Shown: positions 11,621 through 23,804, counted from the first letter of the stretch. The stretch is 64,000 nt of DNA from Paralithodes platypus (GCA_032716605.1 CM064518.1:42580750-42644749), one strand, 5' to 3'. Program-made: numbers and translations. The notes: a model not told the origin generated them from the sequence alone.

Positions 11621-12040
11621 CACACACCACTACATACCCTACACCACACCATACACACACACACCACTACATACCCTACATCACACCATACACACTACAT
11701 ACCCTACATCACACTATATATACAGTACACACACACACCACTACATACCCTACATCACACCATACACACACACACCAATACGTACCCTACACCACACCTT
11801 ATACACTCACACCACTACAAACCCTACATCACACCGTACACACACACACACACACACTACATACTCAACATCACACCATACACACACGAGCACACACACA
11901 CCAGTGACCACTACATACCCTACACCATACCATACATACACATACTACATGTACCCTACACCACACCATATACATACACACCACTACATACCCTACATCA
12001 CACCGTACACACACACACTACATACCCTACACCACATTAT
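11620..12040. repeat. CA-rich minisatellite
   Basis: Imperfect repeats of CACCACTACATACCCTACA plus CACACCATACACACAC, roughly 35-50 bp per unit, about ten units. The Thr/His-rich frame through it is a repeat artefact. Confidence 0.85.
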
Positions 12041-12419
12041 AGGAGGGAGCGTCGGTGTAGGCTACTTACAGATGGATTAGTGGATAACCAAGCTAAACAA
12101 AAATAGGGAACAGGCTGGAGATCTCACAAGATCCAACCTAAAAATAATTATAGACGACTACAGACAACAACCAGACCTAAGATTCAATAACTGGTTCAGA
12201 AGTAGTCTCAAATTCATCAATGAAATTGATAATCCTATCCTAATATACTAACTAGGCTAAATCATAAATATCATAAACTGGTGGGTCACCAACTGTTACT
12301 TCCTACTGTCCTTCATCTTTTCCGTCTTTACCCCCCCCCCCACACACACACACTCTACCTTCCCCCCTTAGACACACCTAAAGTATTAAAAAAAAAAAAA
12401 AAAAAAAAAAAAAGGGAAA
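12041..12419. other. non-coding, homopolymer A at 12387-12413
   Basis: No recognisable gene. The A-run lies just before the LINE fragment that follows. Confidence 0.5.
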
Positions 12420-13523
12420 AAAGTCGCAGGAAAGAGCTGCAGTGGGGAATCCCTCTGCTGGAGAACTCCGGATGGATGCTCCACCCTCCAGACCGCTTTA
12501 GCCGTCATCTACCAAACCTGCAAACATGCTGCCACCAACCCAGCAGACCACATCGTTATACACACAGATTCAAAATCCACAATGGAGGTGTTCAGGAGTT
12601 AGTTAGTTATGTAGAGCAGATTAACCAGACCACTGAGCTCCATACGGAACTCTCACAGGTCTGGCGGTGTTCAGGAGTGGCAAGCCAAAAGACAACAGCC
12701 AACTAGTAACCTCAACAATTAACACCCTAATCCAGCTTCACAGAGTAGGAAAGATGGTGGCCATGAGCTGGATCCCAAGCCATGTGGGAATAAATGGTAA
12801 TGATGAGGCCAATGCAGCTGCCAAAGCATCAAACCGCATAGCTCAAGTAACCATAAGACCATTACTCTCACACATCAAGATATCAACCAGAAAATAAGAA
12901 GAACCACAGAAAGACCTAAATAGGGGACTAGTCAGTGCGGGCTCCTTTTATTGCAACTGGTACAAGAGAGCCATAAACTGCGTTCTCGTACTGCTACCAT
13001 GAACTACACCAAGGGAAGTAAGTGTTAATCTCCACAGACTGAGACTGGGATATAAGTGCTGCTGGCAACTCAGGACACCAAACCCAAGGGATTGCAAGCA
13101 TTGCCACACAGACACAGCACACTCACTTCTACACTGGCTGTTGGAGTGCATTGTCATGGAAGAGATTAGGGCTGCAGCACAAACCCCAACGACGAACCCA
13201 ACAAGTGATGAGCACTCCACCTAGCAACACAAATGAAAAATTATTGTGCTGACATACCTGACGACCTTCTCCAGGTCGTCAAAGAGTTACCCCAACCCCC
13301 ACCCCCACTTTAGACTTGGCTTGGCTTAGACTTAGTTTAGGAAACAGCTGTTGTTAGTTTTAAAAAGCTGATTTTGTAAATATCATATATTTAGGGGCAT
13401 TTACAGTCATATATTTAGTCATGTACATCATGTAAGTATTTTAGGACAGTCTTAGTTATGAGCCATCAAATGACAAAGGCCCGGTTTCGGGCATATAACA
13501 AAAATAGGAAAAAAAAAAAAAAA
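12420..13523 (+). pseudogene. LINE 3' end: RNase H domain, zinc tail and poly(A)
   Basis: Frames near 12475-12595 read TLQTALAVIYQTCKHAA and IVIHTDSKSTMEVF. The open stretch 12667-12897 reads WIPSHVGINGNDEANAAAK, the C-terminal catalytic region of an RNase H domain. The usual E after TLQ is A here. A 13-bp repeat (GGTGTTCAGGAGT at 12587 and 12666) brackets an insertion of about 79 bp. Downstream, RLRLGYKCCWQL and CKHCHTDTAHSLLHW..EC (about 13035-13150) form the Cys/His tail found after RNase H in I- and Jockey-group LINEs. A 3' UTR follows, ending in poly(A) at about 13510-13523. Confidence 0.8.
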
Positions 13524-13685
13524 TGGAGCAAAGTCAGCTACCAGGGCCAAAACAGGGAACAGCTCTAGGAAAGAAACGGTTGGTTCTTGCCCGGCTCCAA
13601 TACCCTGCTGCAGTAAAATCTGGACAAGATGGCAACGTAAGCAGAGAAACCGAGCCTGGGGGTGCAGTACAATTAGCGGCGACAA

Positions 13686-14098
13686 TCAAACCCAGAGCCT
13701 GCCGTTCCATCCCAAACCCAGAGCCTGCTGTTCCATCCCAAACCCAAAGCTTACCGTTCCATCACAAACCCAGAGCCTGTCGTTCCATCCCAAATCCCAA
13801 GCCTGCCGTTCCATCCCAAATCCCAAGCCTGCCGTTCCATCCCAAACCCCAAGCATGCCGTTTCATTCCAAATCCAAAGCCTGCCGTTCCATCCCAAACC
13901 CCAAGCATGCCATTCCATTCCGAACCCAGAACCTGCCGTTCCATCCCAAACCTCAAGCCTACCATCCCATCCCAATCCCAAAGCCTGCCGGTCCATCCCA
14001 AAACCCCAAGCCTGATATTCCATCCCAAACCCAAAGCCTGTCATTCCATTCCAAACCCAAAGCCTGCCATTCCATCCCAAACTCAAAGCTTGCAGTTA
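13686..14098. repeat. 26-bp minisatellite
   Basis: About sixteen imperfect units of the form CCCAAACCCAGAGCCTGCCG plus TTCCAT. Open frames on both strands are by-products of the period. Confidence 0.93.
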
Positions 14099-14203
14099 AG
14101 TATCCTGTGGCCAACGAATAAGTGTCAGCAGTGCATACTTTCTCTGTAGCACTGCACACAAAAAAGGGTGGAGACACAACAGAATACACCGAGAGGGAGC
14201 TGA

Positions 14204-14300
14204 ATAATATAACATTACAGTACTCTGACAATAAGCTGTCTGCAACAACGTTATAATATAACATTACAGTACTCTGACAATAAGCTGTCTGCAACAACGT
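14204..14300. repeat. 49-bp tandem duplication
   Basis: AACATTACAGTACTCTGAC.. recurs with a 49-bp offset (14211 and 14260), virtually identical, so recent. Confidence 0.9.
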
Positions 14301-14405
14301 AAGTAGCAGCAAGGGTGCCAGACCCAAACCCTGAACCACAGCCAGACGAGAGACGAGAAGCTGAATGCAATGGTGGTGGTTTTGCCGTGTTCCAGTATAT
14401 TTTTG

Positions 14406-14500
14406 TTAAGGGGATATGGGTCGCTTTTCTGGTCCCCCTTCTTCCTCATGCTTAGCCCCATTAGTTTACAGATTTTAAGACTTTCGGCTCATTTTATGAA
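14406..14500 (+). mobile_element. MITE-B fragment (left end only)
   Basis: TTAAGGGGATATGGG, TTTTCTGGTCCCCCTTCTTC, CTCATGCTTAGCCCC, then GACTTTCGGCTCATT; similarity stops there. Confidence 0.7.
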
Positions 14501-15029
14501 AGAGAAAACAATAATTGATAAGGTATCAGAGCCTAACTGACTAAAAAGAAATAAGGAGTTGTTGAGTTAAATGTTGTCATAGCCTTTTAGGAGGAAACCT
14601 AGGCAACCTAATGCCTATTTGAATATTAGGGCCTATAATTTAGCTGGCTTAAACCTAAAGTGAACATTGAAGGGCATTTAGTAAAAAAAAAATGAATTAT
14701 GCAATATGACAGTGCAGCCTATCTGTTGTGTAAGATTATGATGTGAGAGTCAAGCATTTACTGGATAATTAAGGATATTAGTAGGCGTATGTGCGTGATT
14801 GCAGAAATTATATAAGGAGATGCATATTTAGTTAGTGTTTTGAGGTAGCCTACATTGGTTGTTCAGTGCTCAGTGGAAAGTATTGTATTGCTAGTGAAGC
14901 ATAAATATTAAGAGTGACTAAAAGCATTTAAGTGCACTATGAAGTGCATGTGCATGAAGTAAATGTTCGGGTCACATTGGTTGAGACAAGTAGGCGTAGT
15001 AGTATAGATATTTGGCCAGTAGATATTAC
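14501..15029. other. non-coding spacer
   Basis: No supportable feature. Confidence 0.6.
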
Positions 15030-15296
15030 GGTAGATTTCCATAGGCTGTAGTGTAAGAGAAGCATAACAAGTGCTATATATTTTCTTTTCCTGTGTGTAT
15101 GAACTAGGCTATTTTTTGGTAGATTTCCATAGGCTGTAGTGTAAGAGAAGCATAACAAGTGCTATATATTTTCTTGTCCTTGTGTGTATGAACTAGGCTA
15201 TTTTTGGTAGATTTCCATAGGCTGTAGTGTAAAAGAAGCATAACAAGTGCTATATATTTTCTTTTCCTTGTGTGTATGAACTAGGCTATTTTGGGG
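15030..15296. repeat. 88-89 bp tandem repeat, three units
   Basis: GATTTCCATAGGCTGTAGTG starts at 15033, 15122 and 15210. Units are nearly identical, differing by a few bases and a one-base indel. Confidence 0.93.
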
Positions 15297-15344
15297 GAGT
15301 CATTGTGTTTGGTAGGTTGAATTCTTATTATTTGTCCATATAGG

Positions 15345-15420
15345 AAAGCCTTATATATTTCAATCTACCAATAATTAAGTGGCCAAGGGCTCAAGTAGAA
15401 GGAGGAAGTAGAGAGGATCA
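15345..15420 (+). mobile_element. left part of the split CR1/Jockey-like LINE
   Basis: The + frame reads FNLPIIKWPRAQVEGGSRED, a piece of an apurinic-type endonuclease domain that continues after the insertion at 17419. No coding similarity is visible upstream, so the element is 5'-truncated. Confidence 0.7.
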
Positions 15421-17418
15421 TCTTAATCACTACTATCATCATTGATACTACAACTATCAACCATCATTACTACTATCATCACCACCATCTTACATCAATC
15501 ATCATTACTACTGTTAACATCATCACTACTACTATAACCATCATCATTACTACTGTCACAAGTATTACCATCATGTATCCTATCACCATCATCACCATTA
15601 CTATGATCTTCATCATCACAACTATTGTCATCATCACAACTTTCACCATCATCACTACTACTCACCATCATCACTAATACTCACACAATCGTCACTACCA
15701 TCATCACTACTGTCATCATTATCACTACAAATATCATCATTACTCTTCACCATCATCACTACTAGTATGACCATCATCACTACTACTAGTACTGTCACCA
15801 TCATATCTACTAGTCACCATCATATCTACTAATGTCATCATCATCACTACTGTCATCATCAATACAAATACAACCATCATCACTACTTTTATCACCATCA
15901 TCACTATCACCATCAATCCCACTATTACTACCATCACCTCTAATGCCACTAAACTAACTTAACCTAGCAAATGCGGAGCAAGATGTTTTCGCCCCCAGAA
16001 CGAATGCGTTCTTCATGTGTGAGCCGCGAACACTAAGAACGCCATCATTGCTGGTGGTGGTGGGGGGGGGGGGGGGGTCCGGGAGGGGGGAGGGGCATAA
16101 AACCATATTTTGGACCTAAAATCATAACTATTGCATAAATTCAAAAAATATTTTTTTACTGACGTTCGCATTCACGCAACAAATGTTCGTGTGAAATTTG
16201 GTGAAAATTCGTCCAACGGTCTAGGAGGAGTTTCGGGACGACGACGACAATTTTTTTTGGTGGGACCCACTATATGGGGGGGCGATACCAAAACTCTGCT
16301 TACGCAGAGTTGATAAAGTAGACGTGCCGTTTTGCCCAAAATCAAAACGGCATACCCAACTCTGCGATAGGTTACCATCATCACTACTAATACCATCATC
16401 AATCACATTCATCACTACTACTGCCATCATACTACAACTGCCACAATCATCACGACTACTGTCATCATCACCATTACTATGATCATCATCACTACTACAA
16501 TTACAATCATCACTACTACTCTCATCATCACTACTACTGTCACCATTGTCACTACCATCTTAATCACTACTATCATCATTGATACTACAACTATCAACCA
16601 TCATTACTACTATCATCACCACCATCTTACAATCATCATTAATACTGTTAACATCATCACTACTACTATAACCATCATCATTACTACTGTCACAAGTATT
16701 ACCATCATGTATCCTATCACCATCATCACTACTACTGCCATCATCACCATTACTATGATCTTCATCATCACAACTATTGTCATCAGTACTAAAACTTTCA
16801 CCATCATCACTACTACTCACCATCATCACTAATACTCACACCATCGTCACTACCATCATCACTATTGTCATCATTATCACTACAACTATCATCATAACTT
16901 GTCACCATCATCACTACTATTATTACCATCATCACTACTACTAGTAATGTCACCATCATATCTACTACTGTCATCATCATCACTACTGTCATCATCATCA
17001 ATACAACTACAACCATCATCCCTACTATTATCACCATCAATCCCACTATTACTACCATCACTTCTAATGCCAACGAAACTAACTTAACCTAGCACATGCG
17101 GAGCGAGATGTTTTCGCCCCCGAAGGGGCTCACACACTAAGAACGCCATCATTGCTGGGGGAAGGGGGGGGGGGTCTGGTAGGGTGGGTAAAACAATATT
17201 TTGGACCTAAAATCATAACTATTTCATAAATTCAAAACATCTTTTTTGACTGACGTTCGCATTCACGCAACAAATGCTTGTGTGAAATTTGGTGAAAATC
17301 CGTCCAACGGTCTAGGAGGAGTTTCGGGACAGACGGACGACGATGACAAATATTTTTGGTGGTACCCACTATACGGGGGGGGGGGGGAGGATACCAAACT
17401 CTGCGTACGCAGAGTTGA
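15421..17418. mobile_element. composite two-unit insertion inside the LINE
   Basis: 1,998 bp bracketed by 49-bp copies of LINE sequence (15372-15420 and 17419-17467, one mismatch). It consists of two related units, 15421-16557 and 16558-17418. Each has a long (ATC/ACT)n region, then a conserved module of about 320 bp with CTAACTTAACCTAGCA, GATGTTTTCGCCCCC, a G-run, GACCTAAAATCATAACTAT, AATTTGGTGAAAA and CGTCCAACGGTCTAGGAGGA, ending near a hairpin of the form ACTCTGCGTACGCAGAGT. No coding capacity. The family is not recognised. Confidence 0.65.
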
Positions 17419-19985
17419 TAATTAAGTGACCAAGGGCTCAAGTAGAAGGAGGAAGTAGAGAGGATCAGGAACAGGCCAGGGAGCTGCTATAACTAGCAAA
17501 CCAGTTCTTCACCCACCAAGAAATAAACAAAGCCACGCGACAAAGTAATATCCTAGACCTCCTATTCACCAACAATCACGAGTTAATACATGCGTACAAT
17601 GTGCAGAAGACCATCTTTTCAGACCACAGCTTAATCACAGTCACAACAAACAAGAATAATAAACCGAAGATGGCTCCTGAAGACGGTCTAACCCATTTAA
17701 GAAAGCTTAATTTCAACAGTGAAAATGTAAACTGGGAGACCTTGAACAATGAATTTGTATCTGTAAACTGGGAGCACATCATGGAAGACAAAGACACAGA
17801 TGAAATGTTGAAAATCCTAACAGAAAAAATCTTTGAGATATGCTCAGCTCACATACCTTCAAAATCACAAAAGAGGACAAACAGAAGCACTGACATACCA
17901 AGGGAAAGAGAAATTCTCATGAGAAAGAGAACCAACATAAGAACACAATTAGAGGCCACAAAACATCCACACCGTCAAGAGGCCTTAGCATCCCGTATTG
18001 AAACAATCGAACAAAACCTAAAATAATCCTACGAAGTTCAGCGGAAAAGAGAAGAACAACAGGCTGTGTCAACAATTTAGACAAACCCAAAATTCTCCTT
18101 TAGTTATGCCAGGAAGTTTGCCAAATCGAATACACCAGTGGGGCCCCTTATTACTGCAGACGGAGAATTACAGGAAGACCCTGAAAAAATATGTAGCATT
18201 CTAGCACATCAGTATGAATCAGTATTCAGCATCCCTAACCAGGACAAAATAATAACAGAACCACAACGTTTCTTCACCGTAAACACCACACCTAACCAAC
18301 CAGCACTACAGGATATAAACTTCACCGAGGAAGACATCAAGGCAGCAATTAAAGAACTGAGATTACTCTTCAGCAGGTCCAGACAATATCCCATCAAAGC
18401 TACTCATCAACTGTAAGGAAAGCCTTTGCCCATTCCCTCTACCTTCTATGGAGGCACTCTATTGATACTGGCACTGTCCCAGCCAAAGCAAAAGAAGCCA
18501 ACATAACACCTATACACAAAGGAGGCAAGAGAGGACTAGCCAAAAACTACAGACCAGTGGCCCTCACCTCACACGTCATCAAGATTTTTGAAAACATTGT
18601 AAGAGACAAAATATACTCTCACTTAGAAAATCAAAACTTATTGAATCCTGGCCAACATGGTTTTCGAAAGGGGAGATTTTCTTTCCCAACTCCTCCAGCA
18701 ATACGACAACCTACTACACGAACTTGCCAAGGGTCAGAATGTATATACAGTACTGTATTTCTGGATTTCGCAAAAGCCTTTGATAAGGTTGATCACGGCA
18801 TCCTGCTTCACAAACTGCGGAGCCTAGGAATCACAGGCAAACTAGAATCATGGATTCACAGCTTCCTCACCAACCGAACCCAAATGGTGGCAACAAGCGG
18901 AAAACTATCACGTCCAAGCAAAGTTACCAGCTGAGTACCTCCGGGATCGGTGCTAGGTCCCCTACTCTTTCTCGTACTGATGGGCAACATCAACAAGGAA
19001 GTGAAAGAATCAGTAATAACATCCTTTGCTGATGATACCAACATCAGCAAGACTGTCAGTACAGTAGATGATGTAGACCAGCTCCAAAGAGATCTTGACA
19101 AAGTGTACAACTGGGCCACAAGCAATAATTTGATTTTCAACAACGAAAAGTTTGAGCTGCTTCGGTGTGGGAAAAGGCAGGATATCACCAGGAACACATC
19201 ACTTTACACCAGCAGTGGAGACGCAATACAAACATCACCCCATGTTAAATGTCTCGGCATCCACCTGAGTGAGGACGGCACCTTCCAGCACCACATTCAA
19301 GAAAGCAAGAAAAATCGCTGGGTGGATCCTTCGAACATTCCACACAAGGGAGGCAGTTTGCATGGTGGCGCTGTGGAGATCCCTATTGCAACCAATACTA
19401 GATTATTGCAGTCAGCTCTGGTCTCCCCACAAAGCCATGGACATCCAAGCCATGGAATCAGTACAACGGTCCTTCACAGCTCAAATCTGGGAGGCAAAGG
19501 GACTAAATTACTGGGAAAGACTAGAAAAACTAGGACTATACTCCCAGCAAAGGCGGAGGGAGAGATACAGAATTATATATACTGTATCTGGAAAGTCCTG
19601 GAGAAGTTAGTACCAGAACCCTCTGCCTCCGGCTCAGAAACAGAGAGGTATGAAAGTCCAAGGGTGGGGAGAATGTGTAGAAGAGCACTCCCCACACAAG
19701 CACCAGGGAAAGTCAGGACACTTCTCGCGTCCAGCCTGACACACAGAGAACCTCAACTCTTCAACTGCCTCCCTAGAAACATCAGGACCATCACAGACTG
19801 TCCCACAGAGAAGCTCAAAACTCAGCTGGACAAGTTTCTGAGAAGTGTGCCCGACAAGCCGCCAGTACCAGGGTACACCTCACAATGTTGGTTGGGCCAA
19901 CCCCAAGAGGGGTTGAAATAGGGGAGCTATCCCCCACCGCCAAAGGCGGCTTTCTAGGGCCTTTTCTAGCTGTTGCTGAGAGGAT
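17419..19985 (+). pseudogene. main body of CR1/Jockey-like LINE
   Basis: Endonuclease C-terminus: SNILDLLFTNNHEL near 17545 and FSDHSLITV near 17614, the SDH catalytic box. Linker at 17601-18026. RT: NYRPVALTSHVIKIFE near 18547, HGFRKGR near 18656, FLDFAKAFDKVDH near 18760, PPGSVLGPLLFL near 18940, SFADDTN near 19021. C-terminal: PILDYCSQLWSP near 19390, LFNCLPRNIRTITDCP near 19759, stop at 19919. Defects include stops near 18024 and 18932 (the latter is where glycine precedes VPPGS in relatives), and frameshifts near 18430 and 19310. All main catalytic motifs remain readable, so it is moderately old. Confidence 0.85.
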
Positions 19986-19999
19986 TGGGTTCTAGTCAT

Positions 20000-20411
20000 G
20001 TGGTGATGGGCTGGTCTATCAGAGTGAGAACTGAGCGATATCTGCCATACCCATAGCTTACTCTGACTGTTCCTTTTACTTATATATTTTCTAGATCTCA
20101 AGTGACGGCGTCTCTTCCGTGGATTGACCTCCCAATCTACCAAGATTGGAAGCCAAAGCGTCACATTTTTCCTTTGCCCCTCAACTTTCTCTTCATAATT
20201 ACTGAGGGGCACATGGCCCTGAGTGGGGCTTTAGTTTCCCGGGCGTTTCCTCACCCTCCTCAGCTCCCCGCCATGGAGTGGCTTCGGTCACCCAGGCTTT
20301 TTTGTGGCCGGCAGGGAGGGTTCTGAGGGGGCGCTTGGTTATGGCCTTGGCCTTGCTCGGGGCCTTGGGGCTGTTCGGTTCGGCCAGGCAGCTTGGGGAA
20401 CAACAACAAAC
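20000..20411 (+). mobile_element. SINE-like element D, copy 1
   Basis: Starts GTGGTGATGGGCTGG and ends GGGGAACAACAAC. About 93% identical by eye to 39981-40396. Follows closely on the 3' end of the LINE above. No clear target-site duplication. No convincing tRNA A/B boxes. Confidence 0.75.
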
Positions 20412-21424
20412 TAAGAAGAGATGCAGGTTATGGGAGCAGCGGTGGATCACCATGGCTGTGAGGCGCAGGACCCCTGAACTTCATCAAGTAAATAAAGTAC
20501 AGTACCAGTAAATCAAGTACCGGTAAGTAAATGATACCCAAGTCATGGCCGGGAAATCTATAAATGCACTGTAGGCGGTAGGCCTAGCCTGTACACTCTT
20601 ATTAAATTGTACCGGTATTCAGGCTAAAAAGTTATCGGTATATGAAATAAGCAAAAAAAATAAAAAATTAACGGTAAGACTGCGAGAGTATTCTTCAATG
20701 ATACCCAAATCATGGCAGAGAACTCTATAAAAGCACTGTAGGGTGGCAGACCTAACCTATACAGTACTGTACCGGTACAGTGTACACTCCTATTAAATTG
20801 TGCTGCTAGGCTACTCTGGCAGAACATTTTATAAGAACATAGCAAGCAGACCTCACTTTGGACACTAAGTTAGGTTAGGTTAGGACCGTCTGTTACGTAC
20901 CGTATCATAGGTTTGATTATGTAATGTACCGTAATGCTAATTGTCGCAACTCTTCCACTCATTACATGATAAATGACAATGAAACACCATATTCCTCAAA
21001 GAAATAATACAAAAAAAAATAGTAAATACCGGTATATATAATTATAGCTGCAAAAGGATTCTTCACTAGTACCCAATTCCAAATGATAAATTGAATTGCC
21101 GGGATACCAGAAACTCTAAAAAATTTACAAATTCACTTTAGGCCTAGACGGTGCCGCGGCAGGTCTATCCTATTGCTTACAGTCTTATTAAAGTCACAAC
21201 TCACAAAGCGTACTCAACTTCTCAAGCCAAAAAATAGATTAGAACTTCTAAACACTGGCAGTGGCTAATGAATAGTGCTTTATGGAGAGAAAAAAACCAT
21301 GGTATTACTGACTTTTAGCACCAACAGTTAGCCCAGCGATTGTTTTTTATGCAGCCCATCAATATTAAGACACGGCCCCCGATAGTGGGAAGGGATAACC
21401 TAGGCTACGAAGAATAGGGAAATT
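20412..21424. other. non-coding spacer rich in TACCGGTA palindromes
   Basis: No gene. A segment with 'tacccaa-tcatgg' and 'aaagcactgtagg' occurs twice (about 20535-20600 and 20700-20760). A short TTAGG run lies at 20867-20883. Confidence 0.6.
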
Positions 21425-21715
21425 GAGGGATAAAAAGTGATAATAAGCCATATATTTTAACAGTAGGGGGCAAAAACCTCATTTTCCCATTACCGTTTGC
21501 CGTGGCCCGGCCCGTGGGATACAGAATAAGTCGAGGGACCGCCCCCAGGACTTATTAAAATTCTCATAGGCCTATATTATAACAGTAGGGAGCAAAAACA
21601 TAATTTTCACATAGACCTAACCCTTTGCCATGGGATACTGTACAGAATAAGTTGAGCAAAGCCCCCCCCCCCACCCCGCCCACCCTAGGACTTATTGAAA
21701 TTCTCAGAGTAAATA
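21425..21715. repeat. imperfect tandem duplication of about 145 bp
   Basis: Blocks TATATT..TAACAGTAGGG, GCAAAAACAT, TTTGCC, GGGATAC..CAGAATAAGT and AGGACTTATT..AATTCTCA recur in order at about 21445-21565 and 21575-21700. Confidence 0.7.
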
Positions 21716-21911
21716 CTCCTTTCTAGTAATAGGCCTAATCATTAGCCTATTATAGAAAGTTTATATACCGGTACAGTACCTACAAAAATAATGGTAAGGA
21801 TGGGCAAGAATGCTAAGTTCGGGCGTACCGCCACCCTTGTTTACACTACGCGTAGTGGCGTCGGACCTTTGCCATGATGTTCCCGTCTATTTTAACTGCC
21901 TTTGGATACAA

Positions 21912-22122
21912 TAATATGGGTAAGATTACGAGTAGTGGGCGTATCACTACTAACATACAGCATAACTCATCTATAACACATTAACCTAACCAAACAACCT
22001 AACCTAACCTAACCTAGTATTCATGTAGTACTAGGTTAGGTTAGGTTAGGTTAATGTTTTATAGATGATTTATGCTGTATGTCGGTAGTGGTACGCCCAC
22101 TACTCCTAATCTTACCATAATA
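21912..22122. repeat. long palindrome with TTAGG repeats at its centre
   Basis: Left arm (GGTAAGATTACGAGTAGTGG, CATACAGCATAA, ACCTAACCTAACC) is mirrored by the right arm (GGTTAGGTTAGG, TTATGCTGTATG, CCACTACTCCTAATCTTACC). Arms about 100 bp at roughly 90%. The centre is CCTAGTA-TTCATGTAG-TACTAGG. Confidence 0.88.
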
Positions 22123-22124
22123 TG

Positions 22125-22480
22125 TTGAGGGGGGGCTTTGCCCCTCCCTCACGCCCCCATGACATATTGTCATCATCATATATATTGCCAGCAGGGGGCA
22201 AATTACCGAAAAAATAGCCGTCAAAATAGACGCGAACTTAACCACGGCGATTGACAAATGTAAACTTGGCGGCGGCAGGGGAGGCGTCGGACCTTTGCCA
22301 TCATGTTCCCGTCTATTTTGACTGCCTTTGGATACAATATTATGTTGAGGTGGGGCTTTGCCCTTCCTCACCCCCACATGACATATTGTCATCATCATAA
22401 TATATTGCCAGCAGGGGGCAAATAACCAAAAAAAATCGCCGTCAAAATAGACGCGAAGTTAACCAAGGCGATCGCCCTAT
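22125..22480. repeat. two direct copies of a G/C-hairpin module
   Basis: GTTGAGG..GGGGCTTTGCCC, CATGACATATTGTCATCATC, TTGCCAGCAGGGGGCAAAT and TCAAAATAGACGCGAA occur at about 22125-22240 and 22335-22455. A related shorter version lies at 24393-24485. Confidence 0.8.
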
Positions 22481-22790
22481 GTAAACATGACGACCGTACG
22501 CCCGGAATCTACATTCATCCCTAAGGATGTAGTACCGGTATTCGGGCGTAGCCTACCACCCGCCTTGTTTACACTACTCGCATGCTCGCAATCATGTTCC
22601 CGTCTGTTTTGACTGCCGTGGGATACAATAATAGGTAGCGGAACTAGATAAGAATTTCAGTACCGGGAAGTCCTGGGGAGGGGTGAGGGCCCCTCAACAA
22701 TTCAGTGTGCCAAAATTCGCCCATTTTCCTATATTCCCACGGCAAACGGTTATTGTCATAGGCTAGGCCTAGCCTAACTTATTTTGATAA

Positions 22791-23268
22791 ATGTTTACCT
22801 ATGGTCCCGTTAAAATATCCTCAAGTAACCTATTAAAAACTGTTCAGGGGACTGGTTAGAACTTGTAGGATGTTTAATTGAATGTCGGAAATCAGTATTT
22901 AGCCTACTGAGAAATAACAGTCTTAAAATGCACTATGGGTCACCCAGGGTCCCTGCCCTCTCTTTCCCAGGTAATGTTATGTTATGTTATGTTATGTTAT
23001 GTTATGTTATGTTATGTTAGGGTTAGGTTAGGTTAGGTTAATCTAATCTAATATAATATTTTTACATTTTGGGCAGTGGGCGGGGCCGCGCGTATGTGGC
23101 GGCGTACAGACCCTCCCGTAAAACATAGCGCATTTTAAGACTTTTATTTCTCAGTAAATACTGATTTCCGACCTTCAATTAAACATCCTACAAGTTCTAA
23201 CCAGTCCCTTGAACAGTTTTTTATAGGTTACTTGAGGATATTTTAACTGGACCATAGGTAAATTTTTA
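22791..23268. repeat. long inverted repeat (foldback), 150-bp arms
   Basis: Left arm 22791-22941 and right arm 23127-23268 are reverse complements at about 92% by eye. Shared blocks include TTACCTATGGTCC, ATATCCTCAAGTAACCTAT, CTGGTTAGAACTTGTAGGAT and TTTAATTGAA. The spacer of about 185 bp contains the TTATG/TTAGG arrays. Confidence 0.9.
22975..23041. repeat. (TTATG)n switching to (TTAGG)n
   Basis: About nine TTATG pentamers pass directly into about four TTAGG pentamers, with the frame kept apart from one extra G at the switch. Confidence 0.9.
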
Positions 23269-23804
23269 CCCTTATTTTTTGCTATCTTTAACCTCAAATC
23301 TTCCATGATCTTCATTATCATAGCCTAGCCCTTCCCACTAGTCGGGGACTGTCTTAAGAATGTTGGATAATGGGTTGGGCCTACTCATTTCTGCTCCAAA
23401 TCATCATAATATAACACTATACCGGTATCTGAAGGAAAATACACTCACACAAACATATCCTACTGTACTTACAAAATCACTGTTCGTGCTAAAAGTCAGG
23501 TTTACCCAAAACATCACAGGGTGTAGTGGAATCCTGCCCTCCAGGAATGGACCTTGAAGTTGGACCTTATTATAGGCTATTGACTTTCCCAAGATTAACA
23601 TGCACAGACTCGAAGACTAAAATTAGTACTTACCGGTACTGTCAGTACATATTATTGCTCACGAATATAGCCTAGGCCTACATGAAATAGAAGGTACGAT
23701 TTTACGGTAGCATTCAAGGAGACTACAGCAGGACTCTTCTTCTTCTTACCTCTGACCAGGTACAGTATAGGCTATCCTAGTGTTTACTAGCCTATACCCC
23801 TTTG

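Noticed and set aside
11594..12106. 170-codon Thr/His-rich frame
   Set aside because: Follows the period of a CA-rich minisatellite; frame composition is fully explained by the repeat.
13523..14149. 208-codon Pro/Ser/Lys frame, and Trp/Gly-rich frames on the other strand
   Set aside because: 26-bp minisatellite read on both strands; no start context or domain.
16479..16832. Ile/Thr-rich and Asp/Ser-rich frames in the ATC region
   Set aside because: Low-complexity trinucleotide repeat inside a non-coding insertion.
20102..20326. 74-codon frame starting MTASLPWIDLP, also present at 40083
   Set aside because: Present in both copies of a SINE-like element that are about 93% identical, so conservation may be inheritance; no domain, and copy 3 does not keep it.
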